NCBI GenBank assembly: GCA_025462735.1
Contig: JAOAPC010000024.1
Coordinates: 186,001-250,000, forward strand
Direction of reading: 5' to 3'
Source of the DNA: Acidobacteriaceae bacterium
GTDB taxonomy: Bacteria; Acidobacteriota; Terriglobia; Terriglobales; Acidobacteriaceae
DNA length: 64,000 nt
The position numbers and the translations under genes are program-made. Shown here piece after piece: positions 44,257 to 52,862 of the stretch (position 1 is the first letter of the stretch; every line of letters starts with the position of its first letter). The notes under the pieces are model-generated. The model made no database searches and had not been told where the DNA came from. It saw only the letters and a list, made by a program, of their open reading frames with translations.

Positions 44257-44961
44257 ATGAGCCCAGATTCAGCGCATGTCATCACGTTAAGCTTGGCGGA
44301 AGACGCGGAGCTTGTTTTAGCCAGCAAGGCAGGAGATATTGCCGCGTTCGACCAGCTCGTGACTCGCTATAACTGCAAACTCCTGCGAATTGCGCAACAT
44401 ATTACTCATAACTTCGATGACGCGCAGGATGCGGTCCAGGAAACGTTTCTCAAGGCGTTTCAAAAACTCGGCGAATTCCGGGGAGATTCGAAATTCTCGA
44501 CCTGGTTATTTCGTATCGCCGTCAACCAGTCACTCATGGGACTGAGAAAGCAACGCACAAAGCAGCGCGCTGGAGCCGAGTTCCCCATAAATATCGACGA
44601 AGAGGGCAGGCTTCCGATCGACTTTTCAGACTGGCGGCCGAATCCTGAGGAAATGTACAAAACGTCAGAGTTGAGAGAATTGCTTACCATTGCCTTGCAG
44701 GAGCTGCGCCCGGCATTGAGAGTGGTTTTTGTTCTGCACGACGTAGAGGGACACACCTTGCGAGAAACTGCAGAGGCGCTCGACTTAACTTTGGCGGCTG
44801 TTAAAACGCGGTCGTTACGAGCCAGGCTCATTCTTCGAGAACGACTGAGCACATATTTCAAAATCGAAATGAGCGGAAAAACGAAAGCTGGACCAGAATC
44901 TGCGGTGAACTGTTGGCAATCGCCGCCCAACCTGGTCCGCGCTGCTACCGCCGCGATTTGA
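44257..44961 (+). CDS. ECF-type RNA polymerase sigma factor
   Basis: A 234-residue sigma-70 family factor. Region 2 is FDQLVTRYNCKLLRIAQHITHNFDDAQDAVQETFLKAFQ (split) with FSTWLFRIAVNQSLMGLRKQ. Region 4 is LRPALRVVFVLHDVEGHTLRETAEALDLTLAAVKTRSLRARLILR (split), a complete helix-turn-helix for the -35 element. A 40-residue C-terminal tail (KTKAGPESAVNCWQSPPN) is unusual. No anti-sigma gene is adjacent; the next gene runs the other way. It is one of three ECF factors in the window. Confidence 0.92.
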   Translation: MSPDSAHVITLSLAEDAELVLASKAGDIAAFDQLVTRYNCKLLRIAQHITHNFDDAQDAVQETFLKAFQKLGEFRGDSKFSTWLFRIAVNQSLMGLRKQRTKQRAGAEFPINIDEEGRLPIDFSDWRPNPEEMYKTSELRELLTIALQELRPALRVVFVLHDVEGHTLRETAEALDLTLAAVKTRSLRARLILRERLSTYFKIEMSGKTKAGPESAVNCWQSPPNLVRAATAAI

Positions 44962-45066
44962 GAGCTACGCGGCCTGACCAGTTGTGGTACCGCAGGCTCT
45001 GACAGAAATCGGCAGATAGTCTTAGCCAGTGTTGGTCGAAAGGGACACGCCGCGAGGATGGCGACG

Positions 45067-46191
45067 CTATTTCGGCACGGCTTCGATGATGCTCTGGGGA
45101 GCCATGGTTGGAATGATTCTGGTGACTCTGTAATCAGCGGCACTAAACAGAGCATGAAACTCAGCTTTCGTCCGCTCTCGCCCTCCAGTCATAACCATCA
45201 TGTTCAGATCAAGAAGTTTGCTGAAAGAGGCGGAATTCGTTTCCGGAACGATCATGTCGACTATCAGCACCCTGCCGTCACCTGTCATTGCTTTGCGGCA
45301 ATTTGAAAGGATCTTGATGGCTGGATCGTCATCCCAATCGTGTATGACCCCGCAAAGTAGATAGGCGTGGGCTCCTTCTGGGACCGAATCGAAGAAGTTT
45401 CCGATGACGTGCGAGCACCGGGCTGCAACAGTGGGAGCGAGATTATTTGATTCAACGGCGTCGGGCAAGTCCAAGACGACACCTGTCATCTCTGGATTCA
45501 ACTCCAGAATCTTTCGCAGGAGTTCGCCTTCGCCTCCTCCGACATCGACGATCGAAGGTATTCCCGAAAAGTCGTAAGCCAGCAGAGCGGCGTGGGCCAG
45601 TAATGACGAAAGATTCGTCATGCCTCGATTGAATGCTTCGGACGCGTCAGTGTTCTGTTGAAGATAGTCGAATAAGTTCGTTCCAAATACTTTTGTAAAC
45701 GCGGGCTTTCCAGTCTGAACGCTGTGAAGGAGTTCTCCACATGCCTGGTAGTGGATCTCACCGACTGTGATCAATATATCTCTGAGAGATCCAGGGACAT
45801 CGCTCCGAAGCGCCTCGGCAGAGCGAGTCAGAGCAAAGCAGTCTTTGCCTTGCTGTGAAAACACGCCGACACTCGATAGAGCGCGCAATAGACGGAACAG
45901 TGAGGAAGGCTCTGACCGGGTCGCGGCTGCGAGCGCGACGGAAGATTGTGGACCATCCACTAAGAAGTCCGCAACGCCAAGTTTGGCAGCCACATAGATT
46001 GCCTGCGATACCCAGTAAGAGGTTGCCATCTGGAACAGAGCAGGAGGGGGCGGATTTTGGTCTTTCGATCGGGTTGCCGTTGCAGGGAGTAATCGATCTC
46101 TCAGAAGGAGTTTCAGTTCCGCCCACGAGCGCGTCCTCCTCGTTCCATTGAGAACGCGGAGCAGCGGCCAAAATGCCATCCGAGCTACCAT
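45067..46191 (-). CDS. O-methyltransferase paired with a type III polyketide synthase
   Basis: A 374-residue class I methyltransferase of the plant-type O-methyltransferase family. A winged-helix dimerisation domain spans about residues 50-130 (ALFQMATSYWVSQAIYVAAKLGVADFLVDGP). The SAM site is IVDVGGGEGELLRKIL, followed by VVLDLPDAVE, then IHDWDDDPAIKIL and TGGRERTKAEF, which includes the catalytic His region. Its ATG overlaps the stop of the type III PKS by 7 nt (ATGGTAG), so translation should be coupled. It probably methylates a hydroxyl on the polyketide product; the product itself is unknown. Confidence 0.9.
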   Translation of the reverse strand: MVARMAFWPLLRVLNGTRRTRSWAELKLLLRDRLLPATATRSKDQNPPPPALFQMATSYWVSQAIYVAAKLGVADFLVDGPQSSVALAAATRSEPSSLFRLLRALSSVGVFSQQGKDCFALTRSAEALRSDVPGSLRDILITVGEIHYQACGELLHSVQTGKPAFTKVFGTNLFDYLQQNTDASEAFNRGMTNLSSLLAHAALLAYDFSGIPSIVDVGGGEGELLRKILELNPEMTGVVLDLPDAVESNNLAPTVAARCSHVIGNFFDSVPEGAHAYLLCGVIHDWDDDPAIKILSNCRKAMTGDGRVLIVDMIVPETNSASFSKLLDLNMMVMTGGRERTKAEFHALFSAADYRVTRIIPTMAPQSIIEAVPK

Positions 46192-47219
46192 TTCAGCAGC
46201 GCGACCTCAGCAGCCATTCCGGGACCCAAGGCGATCATTACTCCCCAGTCGTCTGGCCGCGGATCGCCGTTACGCGCTACTTCATCCAGAACAAACATTA
46301 CCGTAGGTGATGACATGTTTCCGTAATTGCGCAATACAGACCGCGAGAATCGCAACTGATCATCGGTCATGCCGAAGTGCTTTTGGACATTGTCGATTAC
46401 TTTGCGCCCGCCAGGATGAACCACCCAAAAGCGAATATCAGATTGAGCAAGTCCATGTCTTCTTAGCAACTGCTGGAGCGCAGTTTCGATCATAGGACCC
46501 GCGAGATGCTGGATCGACGCTCCGAGCACGATCCGCAACTTGCCCTCTTTGTGTTGGAGCCCCACTTCTTCGATCTGCTCCGTATCCAGGAAAGTCTCGA
46601 AGTCAATAATTTGTGGATAGGTACAATTGGCTTGTGGTTCTGCTCCGAGCAGAAAGGCAGCCGCGCCGTCGCCGCAAATCGCATTGCCGATAACTGTCTC
46701 GAGGGTGTTATCGATGTAGTAGCAGGCGGAGCAAATTTCGACAGCCAGCATTAGCGCTTTGCGGCCCGGATTCGCTCGAACGAAATCTGACGCCCGCTGC
46801 AAAGCGGGAAGCGCGCCAGCGCAGCCAAGACCGGCGACGGAAGCTCTCTGCACGTTTTTTCTGAAGCCCATGTGCGCGATCAGACGACTACCGACATCTG
46901 GGCATACGTAGCCTGTGCACGTGCAGACCGCCAGGAAATCCACATCCTTCACGCTGGCCCCGGCCGATTCCACGCAATTCAAGATCGCGCGGCAGCCGGT
47001 TTTTATCGCGCCGGAAAGATAGCGCTCATTTTGTTGATCAGAGGTTTCCTGAAGGTTCGGGGTGCCTCCAAAATAAAAGTGACGGTAATCGATGTCGCTA
47101 TTCAAAAAAATCTTCCGGATACGTTCGGTTTCGTACCCGGCAGCGTGGAAGCTTTGCTCTTGCGTGAGACGAATCGGAGGATTCGCTGTTCCAACACCGA
47201 GGATGCGCGGATGGTTCAC
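46185..47219 (-). CDS. Type III polyketide synthase (chalcone/stilbene synthase family)
   Basis: A 344-residue homodimeric ketosynthase that condenses malonyl-CoA onto an acyl-CoA starter. The catalytic triad is visible: Cys133 in VAGLGCAGALPAL, His268 in WVVHPGGRKVID, and Asn301 in RNYGNMSSPTVMFVLDE. GDGAAAFLLG and CTCTGYVCPDVG are other family marks. Length is slightly short for the usual 350-390. GTG 47219 overlaps the stop of the tatB-like gene by 4 nt, and the 3' end overlaps the methyltransferase. The starter unit and chain length cannot be read from the sequence; alkylresorcinol or alkylpyrone-type products are plausible. Confidence 0.93.
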   Translation of the reverse strand: MNHPRILGVGTANPPIRLTQEQSFHAAGYETERIRKIFLNSDIDYRHFYFGGTPNLQETSDQQNERYLSGAIKTGCRAILNCVESAGASVKDVDFLAVCTCTGYVCPDVGSRLIAHMGFRKNVQRASVAGLGCAGALPALQRASDFVRANPGRKALMLAVEICSACYYIDNTLETVIGNAICGDGAAAFLLGAEPQANCTYPQIIDFETFLDTEQIEEVGLQHKEGKLRIVLGASIQHLAGPMIETALQQLLRRHGLAQSDIRFWVVHPGGRKVIDNVQKHFGMTDDQLRFSRSVLRNYGNMSSPTVMFVLDEVARNGDPRPDDWGVMIALGPGMAAEVALLKW

Positions 47220-47431
47220 TGTGTCCCCGCCGCATTCCGTGAAGGGCCCACTTCGCCACTGTCATGTTGGCCTTCGAGTTCCGCCTGCAGTTGAGACTTG
47301 AAACTGCGCGTTGCGCCCTCGAACTGCGCCTTGGCCCGCGCTATATGTCCCAGGATCGTGGGCAGCCGCTTTGGTCCCAACAGCAGCAATCCGAGCACCA
47401 GCATGAATAGAATTTCCGTTCCAAACCCCAC
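47216..47431 (-). CDS. TatA/TatB-like Sec-independent translocase protein
   Basis: A 71-residue protein with one N-terminal membrane helix (ILFMLVLGLLLLGP) followed by the KRLPTILGHIARAKAQFEGATRSF amphipathic helix typical of TatA/B. The Glu at position 5 before the helix and the GPKRLP hinge follow the family pattern. It is the second of two tat genes, 3 nt after the first, and its stop overlaps the type III PKS start by 4 nt. Compared with the first protein it has the more TatB-like helix, but TatA versus TatB cannot be settled by eye. Confidence 0.85.
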   Translation of the reverse strand: MGFGTEILFMLVLGLLLLGPKRLPTILGHIARAKAQFEGATRSFKSQLQAELEGQHDSGEVGPSRNAAGTQ

Positions 47432-47434
47432 GAC

Positions 47435-47635
47435 TTACTCCTTGACCAGGCTCTGATCGTTAACGATGGACGCGGCGGCTGGCTTTGCTTCTTCAGCTTT
47501 CATCGCTGACTTAAAGCCGCGAATTCCTTCGCCGATCCCTTTGCCGAGCTCCGGAAGCTTCTTAGGCCCGAATACGAGTAAGGCAATCCCGAAAATAACC
47601 AGCAGATGCATAGGTTGGAACAGTCCTTCAAACAT
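47435..47635 (-). CDS. tatA: TatA-like Sec-independent translocase protein
   Basis: A 66-residue TatA: short N-terminus MFEGLFQPMH, membrane helix LLVIFGIALLVFG, hinge PKKLPELGKGIGEGIRGFKSAM, and a polar tail. TatA multimers form the pore that exports folded proteins with RR signal peptides. ATG 47635 has AAGGAGAACC directly upstream, so the longer start is rejected. The next tat gene starts 3 nt after its stop. A Tat-signal ferritin-like protein is encoded 173 nt upstream. Confidence 0.92.
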   Translation of the reverse strand: MFEGLFQPMHLLVIFGIALLVFGPKKLPELGKGIGEGIRGFKSAMKAEEAKPAAASIVNDQSLVKE

Positions 47636-47807
47636 AGGTTCTCCTTGACTCGCGATGGCGAGGCTAGTTTGCGTGGTCAAAAAATGCAGGTGCCGTGACT
47701 TGCACTACCGTCACAACACCTGCCAGTGACGCAGGTGAGAGAGACTTGAAAACAGTTGATTAACGTGTCTCTTATCTGGACACTCTTCTCGGCGTGGAAA
47801 TAAGTGT

Positions 47808-49040
47808 TTAGCTGACCCCCCGCTTAGCATCGTCCGCCTCTTGCGCAAGCCGAGTCACGAACGAAAAGAATGCCTTTGACTGTCCAGCGAAAATGTTCAT
47901 ATTTACGAAACCTTGCAGGGCGGCCATGGCAGCTCCTTTGGTCGCGGTTGGACGGATAATCGAACAAACTGGTAATTGCCGGCTGAGGAACGCAGTCGGC
48001 TCCGGCATGATCAGGTTGGACTGCAAATCCTCACCCACAGCCGGAACAGCCGCGGCTGTCAGGTCGGGGAAAGTTACACTGACACCCGTTACCGGGTCCT
48101 TCACATTCGTCAGCGGGATCGCGTTGCCAGCCTTGTCGTGCCAGGTCTGGAAGTGCGCGATCTCGGTTCCTCCAATGCTGAGCAGGATGCGTAGGACCTC
48201 TACGTTTGATACCCGCTGCGCAAGTCCGGGGTACATGCTCGATCCACCCACTTCGATATCGGCAAAGTGAAAACCCGCGGTGTTGGCAATGGCCTGCAAG
48301 AAGTTCGAGTCGTTCAAGTCATCGTCGGTCCGAGGAATTCCAGGATGCGTGCCAACGACTAGACTCGGAACCGCTGGCGCAAAGCTGTCGCCTAGATCGG
48401 GATTACCGGTGCGGCTGCGATAGCGCGTCCACCACGTCGTGTCCACTGTGAGTTTTCTCAGATCAGTGAGCCTTGGGATCCGGTTGGCGCCGGTTGCTCT
48501 GCTGCTGCTGTCCAATGTACGAAACTGCTCCAGGCTCACAGGCGGCGCGCCTTTTGAGACCAGGAAAGCGTTAATGAAAGTTTCGTGGGTCAGTTCGTCT
48601 TCGGTGTTGTCGTGAATGTACTGCGCCATGTCGCCGTCGAGCTGTGAAACGGCGTTGGTGTATGGCGCATTGCCGCCGGTGGGACTTGCGGGATACCCAG
48701 GAATTTGCTGACTGGCGATTGTGGACACTTTATTGTCTTGGGTGCCTGCCAGTTCCTGGTACTGTAGCCAAAGGTCGGTTTCGATGATTTCTGCCGCCGC
48801 CAGCCAGCGCAGGATGGCCGCATCGCCGCGTGTCAGGTGGCCGTTGCCCTGCTCCGCCAGCGCCGACGGGACATTCTCCAAAATCGCAGCGCCTGCGGTT
48901 ACGGCAGCTCCGGCTACGACGCTGTTCCTCAGAAACGAACGCCGGTTAAAGGCTTTCTTCGCCGAGAAGGAGGAACTATCCTCTCCGTTAGTTTGGTTTA
49001 AATTTGAGAGTGTTAGATCTACTAGGCTTCGGGACTTCAT
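47808..49040 (-). CDS. Ferritin-like protein with Tat signal
   Basis: About 410 residues. The N-terminus has 30 polar residues, then a Tat signal NRRSFLRNSVVAGAAVTAGAAIL ending near LPSALAEQ (split; twin Arg at about 34-35). The mature part begins GDAAILRWLAAAEIIETDLWLQYQELAG, a ferritin-like helix with Glu and His ligands, followed by NTEDELTHETFINAFLVSKG and LSIGGTEIAHFQTWHDKAGN, which carry the ExxH-type metal ligands. This fits the ferritin-like/rubrerythrin-type family exported folded with its cofactor. ATG 49040 has AAAGGAAG upstream. The adjacent tatA genes make a direct export link plausible. Confidence 0.87.
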   Translation of the reverse strand: MKSRSLVDLTLSNLNQTNGEDSSSFSAKKAFNRRSFLRNSVVAGAAVTAGAAILENVPSALAEQGNGHLTRGDAAILRWLAAAEIIETDLWLQYQELAGTQDNKVSTIASQQIPGYPASPTGGNAPYTNAVSQLDGDMAQYIHDNTEDELTHETFINAFLVSKGAPPVSLEQFRTLDSSSRATGANRIPRLTDLRKLTVDTTWWTRYRSRTGNPDLGDSFAPAVPSLVVGTHPGIPRTDDDLNDSNFLQAIANTAGFHFADIEVGGSSMYPGLAQRVSNVEVLRILLSIGGTEIAHFQTWHDKAGNAIPLTNVKDPVTGVSVTFPDLTAAAVPAVGEDLQSNLIMPEPTAFLSRQLPVCSIIRPTATKGAAMAALQGFVNMNIFAGQSKAFFSFVTRLAQEADDAKRGVS

Positions 49041-49259
49041 GTTACTCACTTCCTTTGCTGATTAGGATTGGTGGTGAGACCTGACTCACCTGTGTGCACT
49101 CTAGGCGCGGGTTTCGTGTCAAGTGTCATGCTCGTGTCAGAGTTAAATCAAAGGTTCGTAAGATATTCGTCGCGATTTCTGTTCCGAGTTCCGGCGTGCG
49201 CTGAATGCGAACGGCTTGCAGCACGCGCATTTTCCGCACACCCCACGATCGTTGATCCC

Positions 49260-49703
49260 TCATGTGTTGACTCCGCTTAAGAACCCGCCGAGATGCGCGG
49301 TAAGTCCGATAGCGGCCACTCCGAGCAATTCGACGGGAATTCGGTATCGCGGCAGGGGCATCGGCGTTTTTCGAGTCCGCCAGTGCACCCACCATGACGT
49401 GATCACCAACAACGTGGCAGTTGAAGCTGCGATGAGATGCAACAGCAAGAGACCTTTGATTTTTTGGTCCTCAAGAGCGAAGTGCCAAGCCAGCCAACCG
49501 GTCAGCACTGTGGGAATCACAGTCGCCGCCGCGAACGACAGATTCCAATATGCAGCGCTGGCAAATTGGGAGTCGCGTTTGCCGCGCGATAGCATGTCTA
49601 ATCCGACTCCGGTCATGAACAACGCGATCGGAAAATGGATCAGCACGACGTGCTGTGCGTGCTTTGCCAGCAAAACCGTTCGTAGATCGAAAGGGTGCAC
49701 CAT
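49260..49703 (-). CDS. DUF2231 family membrane protein
   Basis: A 147-residue protein with four hydrophobic helices (VVLIHFPIALFMTGVGLDML, SFAAATVIPTVLTGWLAWHF, LLLLHLIAASTATLLVITSW, LLGVAAIGLTAHLGGFL). Conserved HVVLIHFPIAL, LLHLIAA and LTAHLGG place histidines at helix ends, typical of DUF2231, which may bind haem or metal; the function is unproven. It lies between the ferritin-like and cupredoxin genes on the same strand, so a shared metal or redox theme is likely. Confidence 0.85.
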   Translation of the reverse strand: MVHPFDLRTVLLAKHAQHVVLIHFPIALFMTGVGLDMLSRGKRDSQFASAAYWNLSFAAATVIPTVLTGWLAWHFALEDQKIKGLLLLHLIAASTATLLVITSWWVHWRTRKTPMPLPRYRIPVELLGVAAIGLTAHLGGFLSGVNT

Positions 49704-49741
49704 ATCGTCTTTGGTCCAGTCTGTTAATGCCGCTCACTAAC

Positions 49742-49801
49742 AATGGTTGTGTTACTTACACCTGAGTTGCTGACACTCGAGTTATTGAACACGCCCTTAC
49801 T
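49742..49801. repeat. Four imperfect 15-bp tandem units
   Basis: Units AATGGTTGTGTTACT, TACACCTGAGTTGCT, GACACTCGAGTTATT and GAACACGCCCTTACT in phase from 49742 to 49801. The last unit contains the stop codon of the cupredoxin gene. It is a short-unit repeat in a spacer, similar in style to those at 2.4 and 13.5 kb. Confidence 0.65.
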
Positions 49802-50153
49802 GAACAATGATCTTCCCCACCATCTTCGGGTGAATACTGCAGTAGTAGGCGTAAGTGCCGGCTTTGCTGAAGGTGTAGGAGTACTTGTCGTCCGTGTCCA
49901 ACGCCTTGGATTTGAACACTCCGTCATCGCTGGCGATCACGTGCGGAAGATCGTCCTTATTGATCCAGGTCACCGTGCTGTTCACCGGCACCGTGAGGGT
50001 GGCCGGGCCAAAGGTAAAGTTATCCACACGCACTTCGGTGGGCGACGCTGCGGCCTCGCTCTTCGCTCGTGTCGGATGCATGATTAATACAGTGGCCAGG
50101 GCCAGTGGGAGCGTTAGGGCAAAGCTGCCAAACAACAATTTTCTTTTCGTCAT
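49797..50153 (-). CDS. Exported cupredoxin (plastocyanin-like blue copper protein)
   Basis: A 118-residue exported protein. A hydrophobic signal (LLFGSFALTLPLALATVLIM) precedes one cupredoxin domain with TFGPATLTVPVNSTVTWINKDDLPH. The type 1 copper ligands are visible: His71 in DLPHVI, Cys105 and His108 in YYCSIHPKM, and Met111. It should carry a single electron in the periplasm. AAGGAGAAATGGA lies upstream of ATG 50153. It lies between the metallophosphoesterase and DUF2231 genes on one strand. Confidence 0.93.
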   Translation of the reverse strand: MTKRKLLFGSFALTLPLALATVLIMHPTRAKSEAAASPTEVRVDNFTFGPATLTVPVNSTVTWINKDDLPHVIASDDGVFKSKALDTDDKYSYTFSKAGTYAYYCSIHPKMVGKIIVQ

Positions 50154-50202
50154 TCCATTTCTCCTTGTAATGTTTTTGAAAAATTAACGAGCACCCGCGT
50201 TC

Positions 50203-51189
50203 TTACGCGAGTGTTGAGTCCACCACCGCCAACGCGTGTCGGCCCTGCACATAATTGACATCGGTAATGCCAAGAATGCTGCGCAGTTGCTCGGCGGGAA
50301 CCTTCATTGGTCCAGGGCCTTCACCTTGGCCGGGCGCGGGTTGGGGAAACGCTGTTGAAAAGGCGGTGTGGAAGGTTATATTGCCTTCGACCTTCTGCAT
50401 AGTCTGATGAATGTGTCCATTGAGGACTGTCACCGAACCGAACTTCTTGAGATAAGAAAGCGCCTGTCCACTGTCGTCAGTTCCCCATCCCCACTGCGGA
50501 TACACCGACCAGAGCGGAATATGAGCAAAGACAACGATTGGCGTACTGGATTTCAGGTGCTTGACGTCATCTTCCATCCATTCGAGTTGCTCGTTACCGA
50601 GCGTCCCCAGGCCACCGGCCTTGAGGTTCATCACATTGACCAACCCAATAAAGTGGACTCCGTTCTTGTCGAAGCTGTACCAGCCTTGTCCTTTGGAGTT
50701 CTTTCCGTAACGCTCGCGGAACATGACTCCTTCATCGTTCAGAACATCGTGCTCTCCGGGAACAAAGAAAATCTCTTTGTTAGTGGCCTTCAGAATTTGG
50801 TCCACGTTGTCGAACTCTGAGGGCTTCGAAAGATGGCTGATGTCGCCGGTGTGCAAAATAAACTCCGGCTTTTCGGGAAGAGCGTTGATTTTGTCCACTG
50901 CGGCTTGCAGGGTGGCGATCACGTCGGGATTAGCCGGTTTATTGAATCCCATGTGGCTATCGCTGATCTGCACAAAGCTCAACTCGCCCATCTTGTGGGA
51001 CTTCATCTCCGAGCCCATCTGTGAGGCAAGAGCATGAGATTTGAGTACTCCACCCTCAATCACACAGAGCGCGCCCGTGCCGGCCCAGGCCATGCATTTC
51101 AGAAAACCTCGGCGGTCAATTCCGTCATTATTGTGGTCGTGCTCGATGAAGCCATTGGCATTCGGGTCTAACAAGTTCTTTTTCGCCAT
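50203..51189 (-). CDS. Tat-exported metallophosphoesterase (calcineurin-like)
   Basis: A 328-residue protein. The N-terminus has a twin-arginine signal DRRGFLKCMAWAGTGALCVI after about 24 polar residues. The calcineurin-like phosphoesterase domain has all metal motifs: QISDSHMGF, ILHTGDISH, VPGEHDVL, VVFAHIPLWS and LNGHIHQT. Two metal ions are bound after folding, which explains Tat export. ATG 51189 is selected because GGAGG lies 8 nt upstream (GGAGGAACGACGAATG). The gene faces a divergent ECF sigma factor gene at 51405. Confidence 0.9.
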   Translation of the reverse strand: MAKKNLLDPNANGFIEHDHNNDGIDRRGFLKCMAWAGTGALCVIEGGVLKSHALASQMGSEMKSHKMGELSFVQISDSHMGFNKPANPDVIATLQAAVDKINALPEKPEFILHTGDISHLSKPSEFDNVDQILKATNKEIFFVPGEHDVLNDEGVMFRERYGKNSKGQGWYSFDKNGVHFIGLVNVMNLKAGGLGTLGNEQLEWMEDDVKHLKSSTPIVVFAHIPLWSVYPQWGWGTDDSGQALSYLKKFGSVTVLNGHIHQTMQKVEGNITFHTAFSTAFPQPAPGQGEGPGPMKVPAEQLRSILGITDVNYVQGRHALAVVDSTLA

Positions 51190-51404
51190 TCGTCGTTCCT
51201 CCAATTCAGAGATGTAGTCCGCCACATCGGCTGGCGACGGCGACGCAAACCATCAGGGTCGTGGGTTGTGGCTCGCGCCGCCTGCCAGGACGTGTTACAC
51301 CTGCATAGACCAGCGGCGGTCAGGTTTTATTCCATCGGGATCACTTTTGTGTGGTGCTGCTCTGCGGAATTACCTTTGCGCGGTGCCGCGTCTGCTGGAA
51401 TAAA

Positions 51405-51986
51405 ATGCCAGCGACGACAGTTAATACATTTGAGACCTGGGAGACTAGTGACGTGCTAGACCCGCAGGACAGAATTCGATTTGAGCAACTGGTGTTGCCG
51501 CATTTGGACAGCGCCGCAAATCTGGCTCGATGGATGCTTCGAAATCGCGCCGATTCCGACGACGTGGTCCAGGAGGCTACGTTGCGGGCTTATCGTTTTT
51601 TCGAGCGTTTCCACGGAGGAGACGCACGCGCCTGGTTGCTGCAGATTGTGCGAAATACTTGCTACACCTGGCTGCAGAAGAATCGACCCTCGGAATTGAT
51701 GACCGAGTTCGATGAAGAAGTGCATCTACGTCCCGCCGCAAATCCTGAGACCCTGGCGACCCAGGCGGATGATCGGCAGCGGTTGATGATGGCATTGGAA
51801 TCGTTGTCCCCGCGCTTCAGAGAGGTGCTCGTGCTTAGGGAATTGGAAGGCTGTTCCTACAAAGAGATTGGCGAGATTACCGGGATTCCCATTGGTACGG
51901 TAATGTCCACGTTGTCCCGGGCGCGCGAGCGTTTGCGGCAAACTCTGACTGGAGCCGCCGGAGCTGCCGCGAAGGAGGTCTCTTGA
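51405..51986 (+). CDS. ECF sigma factor with cognate anti-sigma gene
   Basis: About 193 residues. Region 2 is LVLPHLDSAANLARWMLRNRADSDDVVQEATLRAYRFFE (split) with ARAWLLQIVRNTCYTWLQKN. Region 4 is LSPRFREVLVLRELEGCSYKEIGEITGIPIGTVMSTLSRARERLRQTL (split). The stop overlaps the anti-sigma start (TTGA), and AAGGAGG for the latter lies inside this gene, so the two are coupled. ATG 51405 fits the family better than the longer start; GTG 51450 is another option. The gene diverges from the metallophosphoesterase cluster, a likely target. Confidence 0.92.
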   Translation: MPATTVNTFETWETSDVLDPQDRIRFEQLVLPHLDSAANLARWMLRNRADSDDVVQEATLRAYRFFERFHGGDARAWLLQIVRNTCYTWLQKNRPSELMTEFDEEVHLRPAANPETLATQADDRQRLMMALESLSPRFREVLVLRELEGCSYKEIGEITGIPIGTVMSTLSRARERLRQTLTGAAGAAAKEVS

Positions 51987-52738
51987 ACTGCGAACTGGCA
52001 CAAACCACAATTCATGGTTATTTTGACGGCGAGCTGGATGCGGTGCGGTCGACTGAATTCGAGCGCCATCTGGAGCACTGCCACGAATGCCAATCTGTCC
52101 TCGAAAGCATCGAGTCTTTACGCACGCAGCTTCAACAGAGCGACTTGTACGAGCACGCCTCACCCCAGTTGCGTGAAAAAGTTCGTAAACAGCTCGCGCA
52201 GGCGGCGGGTACGGGACGTCTTAGCGCCGGTCACTGGAGGAGATGGTTCCTTGTGCCCACGTTCGGTGCCATGGCGGCGGCAGCGGCGGTGATCGCAATC
52301 ATTCTGTTCGTCGTGCCGTCGCGCACGCAATCGCCACTTTCTGCCGAACTCATCGACGCCCACGTGCGTTCGCTGCAGCCTGGACACTTGATGGATGTAG
52401 AGTCGACCGACCAGCATACGGTGAAGCCATGGTTCGACGGCAAACTCGATTTTGTCCCGCCTGTCTCTGACTACGCTGCGCAAGGCTTTCCGCTGGTCGG
52501 CGGACGACTGGATGTCGTCGACGGACACAACGTCGCAGCCCTGGTTTATTCCCGTCGCAAGCACTACATCAATGTCTTTGTCTGGCCTTACCGCGAAAAG
52601 GAACCTGGTTTTGTCAGCTCGGGTTCGCGCCAAGGTTACAACTGGGTAGCATGGCAATCTGGGGACATGCGGTTCTGCGTAGTGTCCGACGCCGCGCTCT
52701 CTGACCTTCGCGAACTGAAAGACCTCATACATCCATAA
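51983..52738 (+). CDS. Anti-sigma factor, zinc-finger ZAS type, with a membrane helix
   Basis: A 251-residue protein with an N-terminal anti-sigma zinc finger: LHGYFDGEL-type helix (IHGYFDGELDAV) and HLEHCHEC (H-x3-C-x2-C), the redox-sensitive ZAS motif. A membrane helix follows (FGAMAAAAAVIAIILFVV, about 94-112). The C-terminal part (about 115-251) is outside the membrane and resembles the sensing domain of RsiW-type anti-sigma factors (VPPVSDYAAQGFPLVGGRLDVVDGHNVAALVYSRRKHYINVFVWP, split). TTG 51983 is preceded by AAGGAGG. It probably releases the sigma factor under oxidative or envelope stress. Confidence 0.9.
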   Translation: MNCELAQTTIHGYFDGELDAVRSTEFERHLEHCHECQSVLESIESLRTQLQQSDLYEHASPQLREKVRKQLAQAAGTGRLSAGHWRRWFLVPTFGAMAAAAAVIAIILFVVPSRTQSPLSAELIDAHVRSLQPGHLMDVESTDQHTVKPWFDGKLDFVPPVSDYAAQGFPLVGGRLDVVDGHNVAALVYSRRKHYINVFVWPYREKEPGFVSSGSRQGYNWVAWQSGDMRFCVVSDAALSDLRELKDLIHP

Positions 52739-52862
52739 CCGCCGCCGCACATCCGTTTTGGCAGAGATTCCCTGAAATGCCATCGGTTGATACCACACCT
52801 GACGCCCGGATTCCGTTACAATTCGACTGGTTGAACTTCAACTTTTCGAACGAGAGGGATAA

